A DNA stretch of 58,007 bases from Bacillota bacterium (lineage in GTDB: Bacteria > Bacillota > Sulfobacillia > Sulfobacillales > Sulfobacillaceae). The stretch covers positions 1 through 58,007 of the forward strand of contig JAKACZ010000030.1 in NCBI GenBank assembly GCA_021820965.1. The letters are read 5' to 3'. Position 1 is the first letter of the stretch. Every line of letters starts with the position of its first letter. The notes beneath the pieces were generated by a model. The model was not told where the DNA came from. It searched no databases and saw nothing but the letters and a program-made list of their open reading frames with translations. Positions 35,844 to 44,052 of this stretch are shown piece by piece. A program made the translations under genes and the position numbers.

Positions 35844-36956
35844 TCAAGATTTCGGCGAAGTATAGGGACCCAGAATCTTGTCTGCCCATTGGGCAAAGGT
35901 CAGGTTGATCATCTTTTGGGCGGGCGTCTCGTGGCTCACGGTTCCGTATTGGTGGTACCAATTCTCGTCTTGTTGAACCTGAGATACCGAAAAGAGTCCA
36001 TTGGGCGAAAGGCCTGCCGGGTTGGTGCTCGTGAGTAAAGAAACCGGATCGCCGCTGGCCTTACTCAATATGGATAGCACCTTTTTCTCGCCCTGATGGC
36101 TGTCAATGTAGTGGGTATTATAGTAACGCACACCTTCCAAATAGGCCAACATGAATCGTTGGGCAACCGCCTTGTCCTTAACGAAGTGAGAGGAAAACAT
36201 CAGCGTGGAGGCCTCTTCATTAGGGGCATATTGGTACGGATCCTTGAACACAAAGCCGATGTTTTTGGCCACCGCCTGAGAAATTTGGGGTTCCACCAGC
36301 ATGGCCCCATTCACGGCTCCATTACCCATGGCGGTAACCAGGTCCGAGAAGGAGTCTACCACGACAGTGGTGACATCCTTATTGGTCAATCCCCCTTTAG
36401 CCAAGGCACGGTCCATAAACAGTTGGTTGACATTACCAAAGGATACGAGACCAATTTTTAACCCTTTAAGTTGCGAATAGTGCTGAACCTTGCTTTCTAA
36501 GCTTTTTTGCAACACCAAGGCAAAGTAGGGCCGCCCGGGCAGGTTGTGCCCCCCATCGGCCACCAAATAGACCGGCAGCCCCTGCCTATAGGAATTAAAC
36601 GTCGCCGCCGAAATAAGGCCCCGGGCCACGTCCACTTGATTTCCCGCCAAAGAGTTGAATTCGTCGGCACCCGAATTGAACGAAATCGCTTTGATGTTGA
36701 TGCCAAGCTGTTTAAAATATCCCAACGCGTTGGCCAGCATGATGCCGGCGCCGGAGGGATCCTTGTCATCGGCTACGGTCACGGTCACCGGAGGGTTTAA
36801 AGGGGCCACCTTACCACCCGGGAAGGATACAGCCTGTCCAGAATTGGTAGTGGAGGAAGAAGGCGGGCTAGCGGCCGTATTACTACCACAAGCGGTGGTC
36901 ACCGGTAATATTCCTGCAGCTAACAAGACAGCTGCTAGTCGCGAGGAGGGCTTCAT
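35844..36956 (-). CDS. Substrate-binding lipoprotein of the ABC importer
   Basis: 370 residues. A lipoprotein signal ends at VTTAC (Cys23), followed by a Ser/Thr/Pro-rich linker. The NMT1/SsuA-like fold then begins VTVTVADDKDPSGAGIMLANALGYF and has DEFNSLAGNQVDVARG, the binding-pocket pattern of this family. The ligand could be a sulfonate, thiamine precursor or other small organic ion. A consensus -10 and an operator lie directly upstream. Confidence 0.88.
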   Translation of the reverse strand: MKPSSRLAAVLLAAGILPVTTACGSNTAASPPSSSTTNSGQAVSFPGGKVAPLNPPVTVTVADDKDPSGAGIMLANALGYFKQLGINIKAISFNSGADEFNSLAGNQVDVARGLISAATFNSYRQGLPVYLVADGGHNLPGRPYFALVLQKSLESKVQHYSQLKGLKIGLVSFGNVNQLFMDRALAKGGLTNKDVTTVVVDSFSDLVTAMGNGAVNGAMLVEPQISQAVAKNIGFVFKDPYQYAPNEEASTLMFSSHFVKDKAVAQRFMLAYLEGVRYYNTHYIDSHQGEKKVLSILSKASGDPVSLLTSTNPAGLSPNGLFSVSQVQQDENWYHQYGTVSHETPAQKMINLTFAQWADKILGPYTSPKS

Positions 36957-37002
36957 GAACTTCGCTCCTTTTAGGACACGTTTTATATTCGGAATTCAGA
37001 GT

Positions 37003-37024
37003 TCGGAATTCGGTATTCATTATA
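37003..37024 (-). promoter_or_regulatory. Promoter -10 and operator of the ABC importer operon
   Basis: Minus strand: TATAAT (37019-37024), then GAATACCGAATTCCGAAC. This is the same layout as the sites before the gab and oxidase operons, and 17 of 22 bases match the plus-strand site at 20153-20174. A further half-site (GAATTCCGAATAT) continues downstream. Confidence 0.6.
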
Positions 37025-37131
37025 AATCGTCCTCCCAGAACTGACAAGCGCGAGTTTTGAAAAAATTTTTTGCCCGATTTATTAGTTTTCTCATTCATGG
37101 ACCGATGGGCCAAGTGCGCAATTGAAGGCCG

Positions 37132-37148
37132 ATACCATACGGTATACA
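37132..37148 (+). promoter_or_regulatory. Probable autoregulatory operator of the GntR gene
   Basis: ATACCATACGGTATAC contains the palindrome ATACC-ATAC-GGTAT. Its reverse strand begins GTATACCG, as does the plus-strand site at 20153. It lies 33 bases before the regulator's start codon, a normal position for autoregulation. Confidence 0.5.
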
Positions 37149-37180
37149 ATAGGTTTATCAATTTCCTGAAGGAGGTCCTC

Positions 37181-37846
37181 ATGAAGGCAATAATCACCAG
37201 GCCGGTACCGATTCGCGAGCAAGCTTATGATACCATAAAAAAAGCCATTCTTTCCGGTGAGTTTGCCCCCAGGGCCGTAATTAGCGAACGGGAACTCTGT
37301 GAACAGCTAGCGGTCAGCCGAACACCAGTACGTGAGGCGCTACAACGGCTAGAGTTGGAGGGCTATCTATCGTTTTCCCCTCGGCAGGGGGTGGTCATTC
37401 ATGAATCGCCGATCCAAAGCCCGGAGGAAATCTTCACCCTGCTGGGCGTCCTCGAAGGGCTAGCCGCCCGCTGGGCGGCGGAACGGGCCACCTTCAGCCA
37501 ACTCGAGAGCTTACGGCTATTTCTTGAGCGCTCCGCCAATCGAGTGGTGGACGATCGGTCAGCCGCCACTGTCCACCAAGAATTCATCGATTTAATTCTT
37601 GATATGGCGGGAAGCGACCGGTTAAAGCGACTGATGGCCCCCTTGCACGATTTTCGCAAGCATATGATGGCAGTCGGCTATTTAAAACCAGGGCGGCTTA
37701 GCCAGGCCTTAGACGAACATCAGGAAATTTTTCGGGCTATTGCAGCCCATGACCGCCAATCCGCGGAGGAATTGGTCCGCAATCATCTTGAGCAATCCTT
37801 AAAAGCCTATCAGGTCAGCCTTTCGGACCCGGTCCAGCCGCTTTAG
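37181..37846 (+). CDS. GntR-family regulator with FCD ligand domain
   Basis: 221 residues from ATG 37181 directly after GAAGGAGGTCC. The winged helix is at about 10-75 (REQAYDTIKKAILSGEF, SERELCEQLAVSRTPVREAL, GYLSFSPRQGVVIHE), and a helical FCD effector-binding domain fills 85-215, with metal-ligand candidates Asp/His in IDLILDMAG, DFRKHM and DEHQEIFRAI. FCD regulators are usually repressors released by an organic acid. It is divergent from the ABC importer and the likely reader of the GAATAC-type operators. Confidence 0.88.
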   Translation: MKAIITRPVPIREQAYDTIKKAILSGEFAPRAVISERELCEQLAVSRTPVREALQRLELEGYLSFSPRQGVVIHESPIQSPEEIFTLLGVLEGLAARWAAERATFSQLESLRLFLERSANRVVDDRSAATVHQEFIDLILDMAGSDRLKRLMAPLHDFRKHMMAVGYLKPGRLSQALDEHQEIFRAIAAHDRQSAEELVRNHLEQSLKAYQVSLSDPVQPL

Positions 37847-38367
37847 CACCGATCTGCCGCGGTGGTTGCGGTGGTCCCTGATTTGCTAAAATGGCCAGAT
37901 GAAGAAGATGACGACACGGACACCCGATCGTAACCCAATATTGCCGCGAGGGAGATACCGGCCCGGATCAAATATTTGTTTTCCCGATTTTCTCATGTCT
38001 CTCGCCCTCGAACGGAAGATTTTTGGCAGATTGGCTTTTTATCAGCGATCTTTTTCTCCCAACCGGTGACAGACGGCATCGGCGCTTGAAGTAGGAAGCC
38101 GGGCTTGGGCCCTTGTGGTAGATTGCCCGGATGCCTGCCTTTAATCGGCGATTGCCGACCGTATTCCCGATTTCGAACATCCTGGCGCAAAAGGTTATCG
38201 CTGTGGGTAGGGCTTATGGTGGCCTTGCGGTTGCTGGCCGAACCGACACCGTCGCCCCTGCAGACCCTCCGGGAAGAGCGAACAATTCCAGACGTGCTCA
38301 GGAATGTTCAGGTCTGTGAGATGTCTGCAGGAGTCTGTATAGAAATGCATAAGCACGTTATAGCGAA
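37847..38367. other. Intergenic region, no gene seen
   Basis: 520 bases between the convergently transcribed regulator and AIM24-family genes. Only short unsupported frames are present, with no ribosome sites or recognisable protein. No convincing terminator was found for either gene. Confidence 0.5.
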
Positions 38368-39063
38368 TTAATTACTGTCTGTGTTAAGGTACACAGCCAT
38401 CGACTGAAGTCCCAGACGCCCCGGCCCGGTAAATCGATTCAACATGAGGGAAGTGGAAGCAAAGAGACGTGCCGATACGTTGATGGGTACGGTTGTCATT
38501 GTGACCGACAGATCCTTGTAACACCACCGACTAGGCTCGACGTCGAGCTGTTCGCCTGCTCCGAGTTCAACCGCGATGAGATTCCCGTGCGCGTGAACCC
38601 ACACAGCCCCCGCTTCACGCCTACTCTGAAAAGTGTCGACAAAAAACCCGTTGCCGCCGAAAAGAAGATTGGAGATCCCACGAATGCGCTTGAACCCGTA
38701 GGCCAAGGTGTCAGTGGCAGCCAGAAACTGATGCTCACGCACCTCCAGGGTTTGACCCGGCTCGACGGGCACGCCCACAATTTCACCGGGCGCGCTCCGT
38801 CCCAGCGCCAGGAGACCATGACCGCCGGCCTTGGCCAGGACAATGGGCATTTTCCCAATCATCCGCTTCATGGCGCCCCTCGGAATGGATCCGGTCACGG
38901 CCACCTTCGGATCCCGGTACATTAGTACGAAGTGCTCAAAAAAGAGCGTAAAGGACCCGTCCATCTCCCACTCAACCACCGGGGCGATTCCCCCGCGAAT
39001 GCGAAAGGGAACTTGATTCACACCCTTAACCGCTTCTGCCTGAGACATTTCTCGTATGTCCAT
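38368..39063 (-). CDS. AIM24/TIM24-family protein
   Basis: 231 residues of the beta-rich AIM24 (DUF124) fold: PGEIVGVPVEPGQTLEVREHQFLAATD and FFVDTFQ, with the symmetrical Gly-rich turns (KAGGHGLLALGR, LLFGGNGFF) typical of these proteins. Bacterial members have no settled function; some bind membranes or affect stress responses. TTGAGGAGGAACC stands before ATG 39063. It is alone in its transcription unit. Confidence 0.8.
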   Translation of the reverse strand: MDIREMSQAEAVKGVNQVPFRIRGGIAPVVEWEMDGSFTLFFEHFVLMYRDPKVAVTGSIPRGAMKRMIGKMPIVLAKAGGHGLLALGRSAPGEIVGVPVEPGQTLEVREHQFLAATDTLAYGFKRIRGISNLLFGGNGFFVDTFQSRREAGAVWVHAHGNLIAVELGAGEQLDVEPSRWCYKDLSVTMTTVPINVSARLFASTSLMLNRFTGPGRLGLQSMAVYLNTDSN

Positions 39064-39198
39064 GGTTCCTCCTCAACGGCCCTTTCCCTGAACCGTAGGT
39101 CTGCCTTCATCTGCGGGATTGAACTGACAGCTCTGGACCGGCCGTCCTCGCCAGGCACTCGGCTAAAGTCACTCAAACCCCCACGACGATCTATATTA

Positions 39199-39227
39199 AT
39201 TATATGAGGAAAACGCGCGGCGTTTTC
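39199..39227 (-). promoter_or_regulatory. Promoter -10 and palindrome of the AIM24-family gene
   Basis: TATAAT on the minus strand (39199-39204). Just upstream, in the spacer, is GAAAACGC-GCG-GCGTTTTC (39209-39227), a perfect palindrome that would place a bound regulator across the -35/-10 region. Confidence 0.5.
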
Positions 39228-39379
39228 TGTCACTTTTCCGTGTCCGAATCAGGATTAGATGGAGTCGAGGCTTGCTGGTTGTTTTGAACACAATACCTGC
39301 GCATTCCCATCCCGCGGATACTGCGCCTTCTTAGGCGCAAGCCAAGAGGGGGTTAGCGGGTTAGCCCGCAGGGCTAGAC

Positions 39380-39580
39380 ATGTCAAAACCTTTGTTTTAC
39401 ACGAAGGATATCGGGCTGGAGCGGTCCGAATCCCCGTTGGGGAATTCCCCGGGTCGTCCACGTCTGGGGAGAACGGGCCGAAAACGTCCGACGCCCCCGG
39501 AGCGACCCGGAACTGCTGAGAGGGACCTGAGAAACTCCCACCGCCATCCGTTCGGGCTCGGTGGGAGGTGAGTTCAGCCC
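39380..39580 (+). mobile_element. Right-end remnant of a separate TnpB element
   Basis: One frame reads like the low-complexity C-terminus of TnpB (GLERSESPLGNSPG), parallel to GPERSEVTPGE in the complete tnpB downstream. It is followed by GAAACTCCCACC...GGTGGGAGGTGAGTTCA, the hairpin plus GAGTTCA that normally closes an IS605-type right end and the guide-scaffold RNA. So a second element's 3' end, without its nuclease, lies just before the downstream tnpB. Confidence 0.55.
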
Positions 39581-39605
39581 GAACTCAGGCAAGGGGGGAA
39601 AATCC

Positions 39606-41060
39606 GTGCTCGATGGGTATCGATTTCGGCTGTACCCCGACAAAGACCAACAACCCATTTTATTGCGCTGGATTGGCTGCCAGCGGCTCATTGATAATGC
39701 CCAAGTCCAAGAAGATCGGGATTATCGCCGCTTTCAGCGGCGGATGGTCGGAACGGTCGGCGAAGACATCCCGGTCGATCAACAATACAGCCGATTTATC
39801 AACGACGCCACGGCGTTTCTTCGTGAGGTGCCGTCCCAAGTCTTGCGCAATGCCGCCGTCAAGTTTCGGCACGCCTATCAGCGGTTCTTTCGAACGCTTG
39901 GGGGTCGCCCCAAGCTCAAAAAGAAAGGCGGGCGGCAATCCGTCTGGCTGACCTCCGAGTTATTCGCGTTCATTCCCCCAGTTGAGGCGGCGACCGGGGA
40001 AGTTCTCAGTTATCCGCTGCACGTGGGCACCGACAAATTTCCCGTGGGGATCATCCCGTAGGTGGCGCATCGTCCCCATGCCGTACCCGCTTCGATCCAG
40101 ATCGCCGTCGACGGCGGTCAATGGTGGCTGTCATTGGCGGCCGACGATCCGGCCATTGCCATCCCGGGAAAAGATGCCGACACGGCGACGGAACAGATTG
40201 CCGAGGACTGGCGCCACCTGTCCCGGGACCAGCTCGCCGAGCGCACGCTCGGCGGAGATCGGGGCGTCGCGAAGCCCTTGGTCACCTCGGACGGCCAGAT
40301 CTTTGATCTCCCACCCGAGCCAAAGGCCCGTATTCAGAAACACCGACGACAGCGCAAGAAATGGCAACGCCGAGCCGCGCGACGCCGGACGGGATCGAAG
40401 AACCGCCGCAAAGCTCAGCAGCAAGCCGCTCGCTATCAACGCTACGAAAAGCACGTGCGGCACGACTATGCCCATCAAACCAGCCATCAGTTGGTCATCA
40501 ATGACACCAGGGATCTCTATGTCTTCGAGGATCTTAAAATTGTCAACATGACCAAGCGCCCGAAGGCGAAGCGCGATGCCCAAGGCCGGTTTCTGCCGAA
40601 CGGCAGAAAAGCAAAGGCGGGCCTCAATCGGGTGATTCTAGCCTCCGCGTGGGGCACCGTCGTGTCATTCACGCGCTATAAAGCGTTGCGTCAGGGCAAG
40701 TTGGTCATCACAGTCCCGCCCCCATACAGTTCGCAGGAATGTGCCGTCTGTGGGCATATCAACCTGGACAGACGGCTGAGTCAAGCCGAATTCGTCTGCC
40801 AAGACTGCGGACATACGGATAATGCGGACCACAATGCCTCGGTCGTGATTAAGCAACGCGGCATCAAAAAACTTCTCTCGGGAGATCCGCTCACCAAGAA
40901 GCACACACGGACGCGGATTTTTCGGAAGCTAGGACCGGAACGGTCCGAAGTGACGCCTGGGGAGATGAGCGTAAGACGTCTGGGGCCCACGGCCGGCGCA
41001 GCGATCAAGAGCCAGGAACTTCCAGGAGCGATCCCGGAAACCCCTGCCTCGGCCTCGTAG
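39606..41060 (+). pseudogene. tnpB: TnpB RNA-guided nuclease with an internal amber codon
   Basis: GTG 39606 follows AAGGGGGGAAAATCC. The protein runs LDGYRFRLYPDKDQ to GIIP, then an in-frame TAG at 40059-40061, and continues in the same frame VAHRPHAVPAS to the end, about 484 codons in all. RuvC residues are kept: Asp in GGDRGVAKPLVTSDG, Glu in LYVFEDLKIVNM, Asp in HTDNADHNASV. The zinc ribbon CAVCG...CQDCG is kept too. No tnpA is present. Only the stop separates it from a full-length enzyme; readthrough or reversion would restore it. Confidence 0.85.
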
Positions 41061-41083
41061 AGGCCAGGCGGCGGGAGAGTTCA
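40930..41083 (+). ncRNA. Probable guide scaffold (omega RNA) and right end of the tnpB element
   Basis: TnpB guide RNAs come from the 3' end of tnpB into the right end. Here GAAACCCCTGCCT-CGGCCTC-GTA-GAGGCC-AGGCGG forms a stem (about 41035-41074), followed by GGGAGAGTTCA at the element edge. The guide would be read from the flanking sequence starting near 41084, which is the broken acid-protease gene. Confidence 0.45.
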
Positions 41084-41085
41084 TT

Positions 41086-41306
41086 CATCGCTCCACCATC
41101 GCTGGACACTAGAAAGGGATTGCCTCCATTGACGGTGCCGTCGAAGGTCGTTTGGCCGTAGTTCGCAAGTGTGGAAATACTACCGTTGACCTCTGGCGCT
41201 CCCGTGATCCATTCTGCCGACTGAGCCAGACCACTGTATGCTTGCGTGGTGGTGTAGGGGTTCGGGTAGTAGCGGAACGAAAACTGCAATAACGAGGGAC
41301 AAACGT
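41086..41306 (-). pseudogene. Fragment of a G1-family (eqolisin) acid protease
   Basis: The minus frame carries AQSAEWITGAPEVNGSISTLANYGQTTF, given here as residues in the middle of the frame, closely matching the G1 glutamic-peptidase segment (AEWI.EAP...L.PLANYG). The catalytic Glu region of this motif is altered (TGAP in place of the usual EAP). There is no start: the upstream frame meets a stop near 41324. The 3' part is cut by the tnpB right end. G1 proteases are pepstatin-insensitive enzymes active in acid, which fits an acidophile. Confidence 0.7.
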
Positions 41307-41320
41307 CGTGCGAGCTCGCA

Positions 41321-41719
41321 ATGTGCTATGAAATGCGTGTTTTGAGGCCTTGTTTGAGGAGTGAGGCGAAGAATGACCGCGATGACGATGGCACCATCGC
41401 CTTCTTGAATGCTGCACTAGGCAAGGGGTTCGGGTTCTACTGCACTTTTCGGTCGATTACTGCCCAAACCCCTACACCGGATCAGTACCAATTCATTAAG
41501 GGCGCGATTTCGGAGATCTCGGATAAGCATGTGGCTATTTGGCCTTATGGGGAAACGAAGGAGTTAGTTTCCTACTTCGTACACGGGGTTTCGGAGTTCT
41601 GGCAGGGGGGACTTAAACACCAGCACAATCTTTTGGGAGAACCCGGAGATCAGGGAGGTGTCACGACGTTTCGTGACGATAACGGAAATCGTTTAGTCGA
41701 GCGGCTTTTTTGTGAATGA
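41321..41719 (+). CDS. Hypothetical protein, 132 residues
   Basis: Not recognised. The first 30 codons are poor, but from about residue 30 the frame is convincingly protein-like (ALGKGFGFYCTFRSITAQTPTPDQYQFIKGAISE and later YFVHGVSEFW). Its 5' end abuts the broken protease, so the true start may be lost. The end overlaps the next gene by 8 bases, which supports real coding and coupling. Confidence 0.5.
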   Translation: MCYEMRVLRPCLRSEAKNDRDDDGTIAFLNAALGKGFGFYCTFRSITAQTPTPDQYQFIKGAISEISDKHVAIWPYGETKELVSYFVHGVSEFWQGGLKHQHNLLGEPGDQGGVTTFRDDNGNRLVERLFCE

Positions 41720-41954
41720 TGAGCAGGTGCGCGGTTACGTTGAAGAAGTGCGAGGCACCGTCCTCATCGTCAGACAGGATGGGCGCGTTCCGCAATTTCA
41801 GTCCCTTGTCATGTTCAGTTTTCACCCGGAGGCGCAAATGTTCGATGAAACACCTCTGTATCTTTCGGTAATTGCTCCTGGCCAATATGTAGCGGGAATT
41901 GGTGAAATTAAGGGGCCGAATCATTTGGAGGTGGCCTTGCTGGATGTTCGCTAA
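41712..41954 (+). CDS. Hypothetical small protein, 80 residues
   Basis: Starts at GTG 41712 inside the end of the previous frame. It is beta-rich (VRGTVLIVRQDGRVPQF, LVMFSFHPEAQMF) with an OB-fold or SH3-like appearance and no membrane segment. It is followed 12 bases later by a perfect terminator hairpin. I recognise no family. Confidence 0.55.
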   Translation: MNDEQVRGYVEEVRGTVLIVRQDGRVPQFQSLVMFSFHPEAQMFDETPLYLSVIAPGQYVAGIGEIKGPNHLEVALLDVR

Positions 41955-41965
41955 TTGACGACAGG

Positions 41966-41993
41966 AAAGGTGGCCGGTATACCGGCCACCTTT
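41966..41993 (+). terminator. Perfect 28-base terminator hairpin
   Basis: AAAGGTGGCCGGTA/TACCGGCCACCTTT is fully self-complementary. It ends the preceding two-gene unit and is immediately followed by the 5' end of a group II intron, the target type preferred by group IIC introns. Confidence 0.85.
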
Positions 41994-41999
41994 CATGTG

Positions 42000-42609
42000 G
42001 TGCGCTCGGCATGGGCGTGTGCTTTAGAGTGAAAGTCCCAAATGGGGGATGACCGTGCCAACCATAGCTTAAGGCAAGGGTGCTCGTCGCGAGGCGGGGC
42101 GCGTGGGGCGAGTTCGCCACACAGAACGAAGCCCAATACGGTCAAGCGCGCGTCACGTAAATACACCCGGTAGATGGAGGGACAGTACACGTTCTTACCC
42201 GGGGAGGTCTCTCGCGGGGCCGCTCAGCGGCAAGGCGCATCGGAAGGTGCGCGTGACGCGGGAGAAGTCAGCCGAGGTCATAGTAGGTCGGCGCGGCCGC
42301 GCCGGTTGAAGGACCGAACATTACCAGAAAGTGGTGCAGTTCATGGATTTGCGGGATTCGCGACGACAGCCGAATACTTCGCCTCGCGAGGGCCTCGTGT
42401 CGGGGGAGCGGGTGAAGCCCGTAGGGCCGATACAGGCGCCGAGTGGGTCCCCGGCATCCGGAACCTCGACACCCGACGTGTCACCAACCCGTCTCATGGA
42501 AGCTATACTGGATGAGCAGAATCTCCGGCTCGCGCTGCGTCGCGTGGTGGCCAATCATGACGCACCGGGCGTCGACCGGGTGTCCACGGAAGACTTTGTG
42601 GACTATCTC
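42000..42609 (+). mobile_element. Truncated group II intron, IIC-like
   Basis: It begins GTGCGC at 42000, seven bases after a terminator stem. It has GAGTGAAAGTCCC near the 5' end and the conserved GAGAAGTCAGCCGAGG, TCATAGTAGG and GAAGGACCGAACA elements upstream of the reverse-transcriptase ORF. The RT frame starts and is cut at 42610 by the 218-bp repeat, so domains V and VI and the 3' splice site are missing. It cannot splice or move. Confidence 0.8.
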
Positions 42610-42645
42610 GGGGTTCCTGTATCATTGGAACGGAATTGGCAATAA
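42331..42645 (+). pseudogene. Group II intron reverse transcriptase, N-terminal stub
   Basis: After an upstream Pro/Ser-rich stretch, LMEAILDEQNLRLALRRVV and NHDAPGVDRVSTEDFVDYL match the RT-0/RT-1 start of bacterial group II intron reverse transcriptases. The frame then enters the 218-bp repeat and ends with GVPVSLERNWQ. Only about 40 authentic residues of some 420 remain. No catalytic YADD is present. Confidence 0.85.
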
Positions 42646-42827
42646 CTCCTGAAATCCTTGAGACATAAGAGTTTTGACCGTTTGCGTTAAAGAACCCAAC
42701 CGCAGAGGATACGCTAATCCCATTGTCAGCGACCCTGAAATCGGCCCAAAATAGGCATTTTATGCCCGCTTTTCGCTCTTCGCACCCGCTATTGCCATTT
42801 CCGATCGGATGCTACAGCAACCCCTAT
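42610..42827. repeat. 218-bp direct repeat, copy A
   Basis: Identical to 46768-46985 except for one base (ccgatcgg against ccggtcgg). Its ends are inverted repeats: GGGGTTCCTGTA at the left and TACAGCAACCCC at the right, 11 of 12 complementary. It cuts the group II intron RT on the left and an ArsR gene on the right. The left flank lacks the TA seen beside copy B. Confidence 0.95.
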
Positions 42828-43018
42828 GATTCGTGGACCAACAATCCCCCTGCCACCATCTTGGCGAGATGCGAACTGGCGGTTTGCGGCGTCACACGCG
42901 CGGCGCGGGCAAGTTCGTTGGCCGGTAAAGCCTTGCCCCCGAGCAAACACATCAACATGGATGCCCGGGATTCGTCGCCAATCAAGGAAGCGACCTCCAC
43001 AAGATTCGGTATGGTCAT
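42824..43018 (-). pseudogene. ArsR-type HTH regulator truncated by the repeat
   Basis: From ATG 43018: LVEVASLIGDESRASMLMCLL and then ALPANELARAARVTPQTASSHLAKM, a complete ArsR winged-helix recognition region. It ends VHES at a stop codon made by the repeat junction. About two thirds of the usual protein is missing. It is divergent from the flavin-reductase-like gene, which it probably controlled. Confidence 0.8.
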
Positions 43019-43129
43019 ACCACGCCTCCGTTCCTGGGTCCCCCACAACATTCATAGTTCGATACTGGTCGAATGTTTCCCGTCTTACAATAGCGGCAGA
43101 ACCGAAAAAGCGTATGGGAGGCACCTGCC

Positions 43130-43750
43130 ATGAAGCAGCGTCTAGAGCAATCGACCCAAACTCGGATTGTCCATCCGAAGATCTTATACTTTGGGACACC
43201 GGTCGTGCTGCTCACAACATTAAACAGCGACGGAACCAGCAACATTACCCCGATGTCATCGGCCTGGGCACTGGGCAATCGCCTCGTCTTGGGACTGGGT
43301 GACGGGGGACACGGGTTGGCCAATCTCCGACGACATGGAGAGTGTGTCGTGAACGTCCCCAGCCCCGAACTCTGGGAGCGCGTGGAGGCACTAGCTCCAT
43401 TCACCGGAGCACAGCCTGTCCCCGATCACAAGCAGGGCGTGTTCCGTTCCGAGTCCGACAAGTTTGGGGTCTCCGGCCTGACGGCTGCCCCATCACACGG
43501 CGTACGCCCCAATCGGATTACCGAGTGCCCGCTCCAAATCGAGGCCAAGCTCGTGGACCTGCGGATGTCGGGCACGGGTACCCGTTTTGGCATTATCCAG
43601 GTCGAAGCCGTCAGGGTCCATGCCCACGAGACGATTGTGGTCGACGACTCACATATCGACCCGACGGTTTGGAGTCCGCTCATCTACAACTTCCGCCACT
43701 ATTTTGGGTTGGGACCGGAGCTGGGAAAGACGTTCCGAGCAGAGCTCTGA
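43130..43750 (+). CDS. Flavin reductase-like FMN-binding split-barrel protein
   Basis: 206 residues after GGGAGGCACCTGCC. The split-barrel start KILYFGTPVVLLTTLNSDGTSNITPMSSAW is typical of the FMN-binding flavin-reductase-like family, followed by LVLGLGDGGHGLANLRRHGECVVNVPSP. It probably binds FMN and either reduces flavin or acts on small electrophiles. It is intact within the segment bounded by the two 218-bp repeats. Confidence 0.85.
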   Translation: MKQRLEQSTQTRIVHPKILYFGTPVVLLTTLNSDGTSNITPMSSAWALGNRLVLGLGDGGHGLANLRRHGECVVNVPSPELWERVEALAPFTGAQPVPDHKQGVFRSESDKFGVSGLTAAPSHGVRPNRITECPLQIEAKLVDLRMSGTGTRFGIIQVEAVRVHAHETIVVDDSHIDPTVWSPLIYNFRHYFGLGPELGKTFRAEL

Positions 43751-44052
43751 ATGTGAGTGCGAGTGGCGACACCTCTTTTCGGCAGGACCCATAGGACGTC
43801 TTTCGGGACACTCGCCCCCGAAAGTCCGCCATTCGCTACGTTGACTATTGCCAGCATCCAGAGTAAGAGGGATGATGTCAAATCGCCGATCGGAGGGGCA
43901 CTGAACCCACGACACGTCTCTGGAATTCACGTTCTGCGTCGCTCACGACTACCCCATGCACTCTCCTGAGCCATGGAGTTGTGTGGACGTGACCCGCGCG
44001 GTTTTGATTCGACTTGCGGTCATGAATCCTGTGCCCTCCGCGAGGGATTGCC
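43751..44052. other. Short intergenic region, nothing recognised
   Basis: 300 bases between two convergent genes. There is no ribosome-site-supported frame and no strong hairpin with a T-run. Confidence 0.45.

Noticed and set aside
42723..43133. A 136-residue plus-strand gene across the 218-bp repeat
   Set aside because: The frame is the repeat followed by the antisense of the ArsR fragment. It has no ribosome site, and the composition changes at the junction.
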